Position numbers and translations under genes: made by a program. DNA of 5,256 nucleotides, taken from the NCBI GenBank assembly GCA_945952575.1, contig CAMFIY010000221.1, positions 1 to 5,256 of the forward strand, given 5' to 3'. The notes under the pieces are model-generated. The model had not been told where the DNA came from. It saw only the letters and a program-made list of their open reading frames with translations, and did no database searches. Positions 1-5,256 of this stretch are shown in pieces (position 1 is the stretch's first letter; every line of letters starts with the position of its first letter). The DNA comes from an uncultured Leucobacter sp. (GTDB lineage Bacteria > Actinomycetota > Actinomycetes > Actinomycetales > Microbacteriaceae).

Positions 1-1219
1 CCTCGTACCAGCGGGTGAACACGCCCTCGCGGGTGTGCGCCACGGCGTCGCGCCAGTTCTTGATGGGGCCGTCGGCGAACCAGAGCTGGAACACGGTGCC
101 GAGGCCGGTGACGTAGGCGTCGATGCCGTTCTCGTTCGCGATCGACTCGAGCCCGCGGGCGAGGCGGTCTCCGAGGGCGCGCTGACGTTCGTAGAGCCCG
201 GGCTCGGCCAGGATGTCCATGGTCGCCGAGACCGCGGCGCACTGCACCACGTTCGCGTTGTAGGTGCCGGAGTGGGAGTAGGTGCCGTCGGCGATGAGCC
301 GCATGGCCTCCGCAGTGCCGCCGATGGCGGCGACCGGGAACCCGCCGCCGATGCCCTTCGCGTAGGTGGTGAGGTCCGGGATCACGCCGTAGTACTCGTG
401 CGCGCCGCCGCGGGCGATCCGGAACCCGGTGATGACCTCGTCGAAGATCAGCATGGCCCCGTACTTCTGCGTCTCGGAGCGCAGCAGTTCGAGGTAGCCC
501 GGCTCGGGCAGGATGCAGCCGGTGTTCAGGACTGCGGGCTCGGTGATCACGGCCGCGACCTCCTCGCCGCGCTCGGCCATGAGCTTCACGAAGCTCTCCG
601 CGTCGTTCCAGGTGAGGACGATGAGGGTGTCTGCGAGCTCGGCGGGCACGCCGAGACCCATCGCGACCGGGCGCGGGTGGTCGGCGGGGCCGGCCTGCGC
701 GATGTCGACGTGGTTCGACCAGTACACGCTGTCCTGCCAGCCGTGGTAGAGACCTTCGAAGCGGACGATGAGGCGTCGCCCGGTGGTGGCGCGCGCGATG
801 CGCACGGCCTGCCCGACGGCCTCGGATCCCGAGTTCGCGAAGCGCACCTGCTCAACGCCGGGCACGGCGGCGACGACCTTCTCCGAGGCCTCGATCTCGA
901 GTTCGTAGGGCAGGCCGAAGCAGGTGCCGTAGTCGGCGATCGCACGGGTGACGGCTTCGGTGACGACGGGGTTGCGGTGCCCCAGGATGTCCGGCCCGAG
1001 ACCGAGCAGGTAGTCGATGTATTCATTGCCGTCGACGTCGGTGATGCGGGATCCGCGCCCGTCCCGGATGAACAGCGGGTAGGGGTTCCAGCCGTTGCGG
1101 GGCAGGCGCGCGGTGCTGCCGGCGCCGCCCGGGATGGTCTGTTTCGCCCGCTCGAAGAGTTCGCGGGATCGGGTGGTGCGGCCGGCGAACGCCGAGTCGA
1201 AGGTGAGGTTCATGCTCAT
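1..1219 (-). CDS. Class III PLP-dependent aminotransferase, glutamate-1-semialdehyde aminomutase-like (C-terminus cut by window edge)
   Basis: The gene encodes a cytoplasmic fold-type I PLP enzyme that should move an amino group between an amino acid and a keto acid, or within one substrate. From the ATG at 1219, 406 codons are open to the left edge; family members are usually about 430-460 residues, so only the C-terminal tail is missing. Visible landmarks: DVDGNEYIDY (61-70); an ILGH turn (78-81) as in glutamate-1-semialdehyde aminomutases; NSGSEA (129-134), which binds the PLP phosphate; YHG (158-160), whose Tyr stacks on the cofactor; FDEVITGFR (259-267) with Asp260 for the pyridine nitrogen; TYAKG with Schiff-base Lys288; and SGTYNANV (317-324), the phosphate contact from the partner subunit. 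An in-frame ATG at 1213 is an alternative start; neither has a clear Shine-Dalgarno sequence. It follows the aminopeptidase gene by 32 AT-rich bases. A role in haem synthesis is possible, but the peptide-uptake context favours amino acid catabolism, perhaps of beta-amino acids, which related enzymes accept. Family call firm, substrate unknown. Confidence 0.92.
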   Translation of the reverse strand, partial: MSMNLTFDSAFAGRTTRSRELFERAKQTIPGGAGSTARLPRNGWNPYPLFIRDGRGSRITDVDGNEYIDYLLGLGPDILGHRNPVVTEAVTRAIADYGTCFGLPYELEIEASEKVVAAVPGVEQVRFANSGSEAVGQAVRIARATTGRRLIVRFEGLYHGWQDSVYWSNHVDIAQAGPADHPRPVAMGLGVPAELADTLIVLTWNDAESFVKLMAERGEEVAAVITEPAVLNTGCILPEPGYLELLRSETQKYGAMLIFDEVITGFRIARGGAHEYYGVIPDLTTYAKGIGGGFPVAAIGGTAEAMRLIADGTYSHSGTYNANVVQCAAVSATMDILAEPGLYERQRALGDRLARGLESIANENGIDAYVTGLGTVFQLWFADGPIKNWRDAVAHTREGVFTRWYE

Positions 1220-1234
1220 CAACTTATCATACTC
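1220..1234 (-). promoter_or_regulatory. Putative -10 element for leaderless expression of the aminotransferase
   Basis: Read on the minus strand, this stretch is GAGTATGATAAGTTG followed directly by ATG at 1219. TATGAT (1231-1226) matches the actinobacterial -10 pattern TANNNT, and exactly 6 nt separate it from the A of the start codon, the spacing expected when transcription begins on the start codon. No purine-rich ribosome site lies upstream, which fits leaderless translation. No good -35 is seen: TGATAC at 17 bp spacing is poor. AATAAT (1243-1238) is a second possible -10, which would give a short leader. A 12-of-13 match to GAGTATGATAAGT occurs at 4484-4496. The promoter role is inferred; it could also be an operator. 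Confidence 0.45.
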
Positions 1235-1239
1235 AGTAT
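1229..1239. repeat. Perfect 11-bp palindrome, possible operator
   Basis: ATACT-C-AGTAT is a perfect inverted repeat with a one-base centre. It sits in the 32-bp gap between the aminopeptidase and aminotransferase genes and overlaps the upstream part of the putative -10 TATGAT. A dimeric repressor bound here would block that promoter. The arms are short, so a role rests on its position and on the related sequence in the divergent region rather than on its length. Confidence 0.35.
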
Positions 1240-1251
1240 TATTTTGCCGTA

Positions 1252-2754
1252 TCACGAACGCATCCAGGCGCGCACGGCCTCGGCGATCGCCACGGTCGCC
1301 GAGCCGGTCGGTCCCTCGGGCCATCCAGCGATCGGGTGCTCCATATAGGCGGTGCCGCCGATGTCGTAGTGCGCCCACGGGGTGTCACCGGCGATCTCGG
1401 CGAGGAACGCCGCCGCGTGCCGGCCGACGTCGGGGCGATCCATCGGCGCGTTCCGCTGCCCGGCCACCCTGCTCTCGAGCGCCTCCTCGCCATAGGGCAA
1501 GGGCAAGGGCCAGAGCGGATCCGCCGCCGCGTCGCCCAGCTCGGCGAGTTCGCGCGCCAGCCCGGCGTCGTTCGACCAGAGTCCGGTCCGACGCAGCCCC
1601 GCGCCGCCATCCGTCAGCGTGCCGGCATCGAGGATCCGGCCGTACTCGCGCGAGCGGCACCACGAGATGCCGTCGCCGAGCACGAGCCTGCCCTCGCAGT
1701 CGGTGTCGACGATCTCGGTGGTCTCGCCGCCCGGATGCGCGATCACATCGCCCGGGCGCATCGAAGAGCCCGAGAGCGCGTTGTCGCAGAGGGGCAGGAT
1801 CGCCTCGACCCGCCGGCCGGTCGGCGGCTCGGCGTGCGCGGAGGCCAGGGTCAACCCCGCCGCGACCGCCGCCGCCGCCGCCATATCGGACTTCATCCAG
1901 GCGAGCTCGCCCGCGTCGCGCTTGAGGTTGACGCCGCCCGAGTCGAAGGTGATGCCCTTGCCGACGAGACCGAGCACGCCCGCGGTCGGGGCCGCGTCGT
2001 CGCCCCAGCTCAGCCGCACGACCAGGGGCGGTCGGCTGCTGCCCCCGCCGACCGCGGCGACCGCCCCGAAGCCGCGCTGCTCGGCATCGGCCAGCGACCA
2101 GACCTCGACCGCCAGGCCCCGACCGGCGCTCGCGGCGAACGCCGCGATCTCCCGCGCGAACTCAGCGGGCCCGAGACGATTGGCCGGGCGCTCCGCCAGC
2201 TCGCGCACCCAGGCCGCGGCCTCCGCACGGGCCGTGGTGAGCTGCGGGGGCTCGGATCCGTCCGCGAACGTCGGACGGCCGGAGGCCGACGCCCCGGATC
2301 CTTCGACGGGCGCGGGATGTTCGGGCGAGAGCGCATCGCGTTCGCGCACATTCCGCGCTGAGCCCACCGGCTCGGGAACCGGGGCGGCCGGCCGCTGCGC
2401 GCCGAGGTAGGCGCCCCGCCACAGCGCGTCCCGTTCGGGATCAGACAGCTCGACCCCGTCCGCGACCCAGATCCGCCCGCCGCCGGCGACCGCGCCCAGG
2501 CGCAGTCCGGCCTCGAAGCAGCGATCCACCGCGCTCGGCGCACCGGGCCCGGTGAGCGCCGCCGCCAGACGCGCCACGACCAGACGCCGCGGCCCGGAGG
2601 CCGCCGGCAGCACGAGCCGATCCTCGACGAGCTCGATGAGCGCGGCGAGCTGCCCCGCCTCCAGTCCGACCTCGGCGGCGAGCGCGGCGGGCACGGCCGA
2701 CGCACCGCCGCCCGCAGTCAGCACCAGATACTCGACGGGCGTGCGATCCGACAT
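1252..2754 (-). CDS. M17 family leucyl aminopeptidase
   Basis: This is a 500-residue two-metal aminopeptidase expected to remove N-terminal residues from peptides in the cytoplasm. The catalytic half begins near residue 173 with a recognisable ERPANRLGPAEFA segment (188-200). All canonical metal and catalytic positions are visible: VGKG and TFDSGG give Lys266 and Asp271, NLK gives Lys278, MKSD gives Asp290, and DTDCEGR gives Asp352, Glu354 and Arg356 (equivalent to E. coli PepA K270, D275, K282, D293, D352, E354 and R356). The late AHYDIGGTAY segment (461-470) matches the family's WAHxDIAGTA. Departures from the family are GTLTD (378-382) for the usual ATLTG, and DMAAAAA for the usual DMGGAAA. 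The N-terminal domain is divergent, and a Pro/Ala/Ser-rich linker covers about residues 120-172. The ATG at 2754 follows the binding-protein stop by 13 nt with only a weak GGGG ribosome site, suggesting translational coupling. No signal peptide is seen. Family certain; peptide preference unknown. Confidence 0.95.
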   Translation of the reverse strand: MSDRTPVEYLVLTAGGGASAVPAALAAEVGLEAGQLAALIELVEDRLVLPAASGPRRLVVARLAAALTGPGAPSAVDRCFEAGLRLGAVAGGGRIWVADGVELSDPERDALWRGAYLGAQRPAAPVPEPVGSARNVRERDALSPEHPAPVEGSGASASGRPTFADGSEPPQLTTARAEAAAWVRELAERPANRLGPAEFAREIAAFAASAGRGLAVEVWSLADAEQRGFGAVAAVGGGSSRPPLVVRLSWGDDAAPTAGVLGLVGKGITFDSGGVNLKRDAGELAWMKSDMAAAAAVAAGLTLASAHAEPPTGRRVEAILPLCDNALSGSSMRPGDVIAHPGGETTEIVDTDCEGRLVLGDGISWCRSREYGRILDAGTLTDGGAGLRRTGLWSNDAGLARELAELGDAAADPLWPLPLPYGEEALESRVAGQRNAPMDRPDVGRHAAAFLAEIAGDTPWAHYDIGGTAYMEHPIAGWPEGPTGSATVAIAEAVRAWMRS

Positions 2755-2767
2755 CGACTCGACCCCG

Positions 2768-4423
2768 CTACTTCTTGTGGACCTGCACGAGCGTCTGCGT
2801 CGACAGGTTGTTGATCGAACCGACGAGCGGCGAGAGCACGAAGCCGGTCCACGCCGGGTTGTGCGCCTCGATCACCTTCGGGTAGGCGTAGACGATGTAC
2901 GGGCGGTCGTCGAAGATGATCTGCTGCATCTCGTCGATGATCGCGCGCCGCTTCGTCGCGTCGAGCTCCGTGCCCTGCTGCTGGTAGAGCTTGTCGTACT
3001 CCTTGTTGCAGTAGCCGCTGTCGGAGTTGCCGCCCCAGGCGCCGCAGGTGAGGGTGCTCAGGATGAAGTCGGGCTCGACCGGAGGCGTCCAGTTCCACAT
3101 GGCCAGGTCGTAGTCGAGGTACTTCTCGTCGGGCCCCACGATCGCATCCCAGGCGGCGTCCGGATCCATCTTGCGCTGCTTCACGTCGATGCCCAGCTCG
3201 GACCAGCCGCGCTGCATCGTCTGGAAGGCGCGGTCGCCCGCCCCGTTCTCCTCGGTGGGGAAGATGAGCTCGTACTGCATCTTCACGCCGTCGGCGACGC
3301 GGATCCCGTCGCCGCCCTTCTTGTAGCCGAGCTTGTCGAGGATGGCGTTGCCGGCGGCGACGTCATAGGGCAGGCCCGTGATCTTCGTGTTCTGGAACCC
3401 GGAGGCCGGGCTGAGCAGCGTCGACCCCGGATCAGCGAAGCCGAGGTAGGTCTGATCCACGATCTCCTGACGATCGATGCCGTACTCGAGCGCCTTCCGC
3501 ACCTCGGGATTCAGCAGCTCGCGGTGCTTCGGCTTCTCGGGATTGGTGTTGATGATCACGTTCTTGATCGTGACGCTGGGGCCGGACTCGACGTCCATGC
3601 CCGCCTTCTTCAGCGTCTCGACCGCGGTCGGCGGCGTCATCTGGCCCGTCATGTCGACCTGGCCAGCCTTGAGCGCCGAGACCATCGCGTCGTCGTTGGC
3701 GAAGAACTGGAAGCCGAAGCCCGTGATCTTGGGTTTGGCGCCGTACCAGTTCTCGTTGGCCGAGAAGATCATCGACTGGTCCTTCTCGTACTTGTCGAGC
3801 GTGAACGGGCCGCCCGACACGATCGGCGCCCCGTTCTCGAAGCTCGTGATCTTCTCCCCGTCGCCCTCCGCCAGCGGCTTCCAGATGTGCTCGGGGAGGA
3901 TGTGCAGCGCCTGCATCTGGGTGAGCACGTTGGCGACGGGATCCGTGTAGTGCAGCACCACCGTGTCTGCGTCGGTCGCCTCTGCCTTCTCGAGGTGCGC
4001 GACCCATCCGGCCAGGATGCCGGTCGGGCCGCTCTTGAACTCGTTGATCATGTTCGCGGTGAACGCGACGTCCTCGGCGGTGAGCGGCTCGCCGTCCGAC
4101 CACTTCGCGCCGTCCACCGTGTGGAAGGTCCAGGTCTTGCCGTCGGCCGACGTCTCCCAGGACTCCGCGAAGGAGGGGACGATCTTCAGGTTCTCGTCGT
4201 ACTCGGTGAGGTGCGGGTACACGTACTGATACATCACGCTGGAGTAGTCGGAGTCCGAGACGAAGGGGTTGAGCGAGTCGACGAGCGAGGTCGTGCCGAC
4301 CCGCAGGAAGTCGCTGCTCCCCCCGCCCGATCCTCCCGTGCCGGAAGGCGCGCATGCCGATGCGGTCAGTGCGAGCGCTACCGCTCCCACGGCGGCCAGC
4401 GCCGCACGGATCCTGATCTTCAT
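2768..4423 (-). CDS. Family 5 extracellular solute-binding lipoprotein of a peptide ABC transporter (DppA/OppA-like)
   Basis: The gene encodes a 551-residue lipoprotein that should capture peptides or similar ligands outside the membrane and pass them to an ABC permease. The N-terminus has a lipoprotein signal: MKIRIR, a hydrophobic Ala/Leu/Val core, then LTASAC with lipidated Cys24. Ala at -3 is a slightly unusual lipobox. A flexible Gly/Ser linker follows (28-37). The family 5 signature is clear at residues 83-119: PSFAESWE, ADGKTWTF and GAKWSDGEPLTAEDV. Length fits the family. Cys460 and Cys472 are the only mature cysteines besides Cys24 and could form a disulfide. The start at 4423 is set by AGGAGG at 4433-4428 and by the signal peptide; the longer frame from 4492 would bury the signal. 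It is first in the minus-strand unit and diverges from the permease gene at 4556, its likely partner. The family also binds nickel, haem, opines and sugars, so peptide specificity is inferred from the aminopeptidase neighbour. Confidence 0.95.
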   Translation of the reverse strand: MKIRIRAALAAVGAVALALTASACAPSGTGGSGGGSSDFLRVGTTSLVDSLNPFVSDSDYSSVMYQYVYPHLTEYDENLKIVPSFAESWETSADGKTWTFHTVDGAKWSDGEPLTAEDVAFTANMINEFKSGPTGILAGWVAHLEKAEATDADTVVLHYTDPVANVLTQMQALHILPEHIWKPLAEGDGEKITSFENGAPIVSGGPFTLDKYEKDQSMIFSANENWYGAKPKITGFGFQFFANDDAMVSALKAGQVDMTGQMTPPTAVETLKKAGMDVESGPSVTIKNVIINTNPEKPKHRELLNPEVRKALEYGIDRQEIVDQTYLGFADPGSTLLSPASGFQNTKITGLPYDVAAGNAILDKLGYKKGGDGIRVADGVKMQYELIFPTEENGAGDRAFQTMQRGWSELGIDVKQRKMDPDAAWDAIVGPDEKYLDYDLAMWNWTPPVEPDFILSTLTCGAWGGNSDSGYCNKEYDKLYQQQGTELDATKRRAIIDEMQQIIFDDRPYIVYAYPKVIEAHNPAWTGFVLSPLVGSINNLSTQTLVQVHKK

Positions 4424-4427
4424 TGAT

Positions 4428-4433
4428 CCTCCT
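4428..4433 (-). promoter_or_regulatory. Ribosome binding site of the solute-binding lipoprotein gene
   Basis: The minus strand reads G-AGGAGG-ATCA-ATG, a perfect Shine-Dalgarno core 4 nt before the ATG at 4423. The spacing is a little short, but the core is the strongest in the window and decides this start over the in-frame ATG at 4492. Confidence 0.85.
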
Positions 4434-4440
4434 CGTCGAT

Positions 4441-4450
4441 GTCGCGCGAC
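4441..4450. repeat. Perfect 10-bp palindrome in the leader of the lipoprotein gene
   Basis: GTCGCGCGAC is its own reverse complement and lies 18-27 nt upstream of the lipoprotein ATG, just beyond the ribosome site. It could be an operator half-site or a small leader hairpin. It is all G/C-rich sequence in a GC-rich genome, so chance is a real alternative. Confidence 0.25.
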
Positions 4451-4483
4451 CGAAAGCTGCACGATCGGGCACTGTCTCAGTAC

Positions 4484-4496
4484 ACTTAGCATACTC
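4484..4496 (-). promoter_or_regulatory. Putative -10 or operator element, second copy of GAGTATGMTAAGT
   Basis: The minus strand reads GAGTATGCTAAGT, differing at one base from the copy before the aminotransferase (1222-1234). TATGCT (4494-4489) fits the TANNNT -10 pattern. A start near 4482 would precede the lipoprotein ATG by about 59 nt, leaving room for its ribosome site. No TTGACA-like -35 lies 16-18 bp upstream, so an activator or an alternative sigma factor may be needed. The repeated sequence is directly seen; its role is inferred. Confidence 0.45.
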
Positions 4497-4542
4497 TATT
4501 GGTAACTTCTTATGGTGGAGAGATGCGGAACGGGATCCGCAC

Positions 4543-4548
4543 GGAGGG
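4543..4548 (+). promoter_or_regulatory. Ribosome binding site of the ABC permease gene
   Basis: GGAGGG lies 7 nt before the ATG at 4556, which is ideal spacing. It supports this start over the in-frame ATG at 4523, whose nearest GGAG is only 2 nt away. Confidence 0.8.
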
Positions 4549-4555
4549 ACGGCCG

Positions 4556-5256
4556 ATGCATCGAGGCAGATACATATGGCATCGCACGCTGTTCGCGATC
4601 ATCACGATCTTCGTCGCCGTATCGCTCAACTTCGTGCTCTTCCGCGTGCTCCCCGGATCCGCGGTGACCCGGATCTCCCGCGTGCCCAACGCCTCCCCCG
4701 AGCTCAAGGCGGCGCTCACCAAGGAGTTCGGACTCGACCGGCCGATATTCGAGCAGTACCTGCTCTACCTCAAAGGCCTCTTCACCGGGAACCTCGGCAT
4801 CGCCTACCACAACCGTCAGCCGGTCGTCGAGAACCTGGCCACCGCCTTCATGAACACGCTCCCCCTGGTGCTCACCGGCACGATCCTGGCGCTGCTCATC
4901 GGCATCTTCCTCGGCGTCCTGAGCGCGGTCAGGCGCGGCAGCGTCTTCGACTACGTGACGACCAACATCTCGGTCCTCTTCTACGCGTTCCCCACCCAGT
5001 TCCTCGGCATGATGCTGCTCATCTTCTTCGCCGGCGTACTGCCCACCGCGGGCCTGGCGGATCCCTTCGCCGTGGCCCTGAGCCCGGGCGAGCAGTTCGT
5101 CGACCGGCTCAGGCACCTGATCCTGCCCGTGGCCACGCTCACGCTCACGCTCTACGCCGAGAACCTGCTCATCGTGCGCTCCTCGGTCCTCGCGACGCTG
5201 GGCGAGGACTACATGCTGCCCGCGCGGGCCAAGGGCCTGCCGCGGCGACGGATCAC
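4556..5256 (+). CDS. ABC transporter permease, DppB/OppB type (C-terminus cut by window edge)
   Basis: This gene encodes one of the two membrane subunits expected for a peptide-type ABC importer; 233 codons are present of a usual 310-340. The layout follows the family: a basic N-terminus, a first membrane segment (about 10-32) ending in FRVLPG, an external region with LTKEFGLDRP (54-63) and GNLGIAYHNRQPV (78-90), then membrane segments near 98-121, 135-162 and 187-207. The cytoplasmic EAA coupling loop is seen at 218-233 as DYMLPARAKGLPRRRI, matching the DYVRTARAKGL form of DppB/OppB permeases, which contacts the ATPase. The ATG at 4556 has GGAGGG 7 nt upstream. The gene is divergent from the binding-protein gene, the likely partner. 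A DppC-type permease and ATPase genes should follow to the right, but they cannot be seen. Confidence 0.94.
   Translation, partial: MHRGRYIWHRTLFAIITIFVAVSLNFVLFRVLPGSAVTRISRVPNASPELKAALTKEFGLDRPIFEQYLLYLKGLFTGNLGIAYHNRQPVVENLATAFMNTLPLVLTGTILALLIGIFLGVLSAVRRGSVFDYVTTNISVLFYAFPTQFLGMMLLIFFAGVLPTAGLADPFAVALSPGEQFVDRLRHLILPVATLTLTLYAENLLIVRSSVLATLGEDYMLPARAKGLPRRRI

Larger units (their letters stand above)
4424..4555. promoter_or_regulatory. Divergent control region between lipoprotein and permease genes
   Basis: This 132-bp gap must hold the start signals for the minus-strand unit and, unless a promoter lies elsewhere, for the plus-strand permease unit. An AT-rich core (about 4481-4513) stands out from the GC-rich surroundings. 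For the minus strand, TATGCT (4494-4489) is the best -10 and would leave a leader of about 59 nt. For the plus strand only a weak pair is seen: CTGTCT (4472-4477) and TCTATT (4495-4500), 17 bp apart. The dyads ACTG-TCT-CAGT (4471-4481) and AGTA-N9-TACT (4479-4495) overlap both candidates, so one bound protein could control both directions. Confidence 0.6.

Noticed and set aside
1220..1251. Rho-independent terminator between aminopeptidase and aminotransferase
   Set aside because: The minus strand contains AAAATAATA rather than a T-run, and the palindrome arms are only 5 bp with a one-base centre, too tight for a hairpin.
35..1348. 437-codon open frame on the plus strand
   Set aside because: It is antisense to the aminotransferase, which carries a full set of PLP-enzyme motifs. 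The plus-strand product is low-complexity Gly/Val/Asp/Arg sequence.
2552..4426. 624-codon open frame on the plus strand
   Set aside because: It lies opposite the binding protein and part of the aminopeptidase. Its product is a Val/Leu/Arg/Asp-rich string with no family features. High G+C at third positions of the true genes removes stops on the other strand.
4424..4492. Upstream in-frame start for the binding lipoprotein at 4492
   Set aside because: It would add 23 residues before the signal peptide and would lie within the predicted promoter. The ATG at 4423 has AGGAGG and begins a standard lipoprotein signal.
4523..4555. Upstream in-frame start for the permease at 4523
   Set aside because: It would add 11 residues that are not hydrophobic, and its GGAG is only 2 nt away. 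GGAGGG at ideal spacing supports 4556. It cannot be fully excluded.
4496..5116. 206-codon minus-strand frame rich in Glu, Asp and Arg
   Set aside because: It is opposite the permease, which has clear membrane segments and an EAA loop. The charged composition is what the reverse of a hydrophobic membrane gene gives.
1..5256. CRISPR arrays, tRNA or rRNA genes, insertion sequences
   Set aside because: No spaced direct repeats, tRNA-like cloverleaf segments, transposase motifs or terminal inverted repeats were seen. Coding sequence fills nearly the whole window.

Overview
The window is GC-rich (roughly two thirds G+C by eye). Codons mostly end in G or C, and long shadow reading frames lie opposite every gene. 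This composition, the Ala-rich proteins and the Gly/Ser linker after the lipoprotein cysteine all suggest a high-GC actinobacterium. Frequent GGATCC words make a Microbacteriaceae-type genome (for example Leucobacter or Microbacterium) my best guess, but the sequence alone does not prove this.

Four genes fill the window. Three lie on the minus strand in one apparent transcription unit, read from right to left. The first is a family 5 extracellular peptide-binding lipoprotein (2768-4423). The second is an M17 leucyl-type aminopeptidase (1252-2754), starting 13 nt after the lipoprotein stop. The third is a class III, PLP-dependent aminotransferase of the glutamate-1-semialdehyde aminomutase-like group (1219 down to the left edge, C-terminus cut off). 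A DppB/OppB-type ABC permease gene starts on the plus strand at 4556 and runs off the right edge. A 132-bp divergent control region (4424-4555) separates the two units.

Taken together, the genes read as a peptide uptake and catabolism locus. The lipoprotein captures a peptide or peptide-like ligand outside the cell and the ABC channel imports it. The aminopeptidase would release the N-terminal residue in the cytoplasm, and the aminotransferase would deaminate or rearrange a released amino acid. Families and order are well supported; the substrate is unknown. No ATPase or second permease is visible, and these would be expected beyond the right edge.

The most interesting non-coding signal is a 13-bp element read on the minus strand as GAGTATGMTAAGT (M = A or C). 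It occurs twice: in the divergent region and just before the aminotransferase. In the second copy TATGAT lies exactly 6 nt before the ATG, and no Shine-Dalgarno sequence is present, so a separate leaderless promoter is plausible. A perfect ATACT-C-AGTAT palindrome overlaps that copy, and the word CTCAGTA is also shared by the two sites, suggesting one regulator for both. I saw no RNA genes, mobile elements, CRISPR arrays or convincing terminators.
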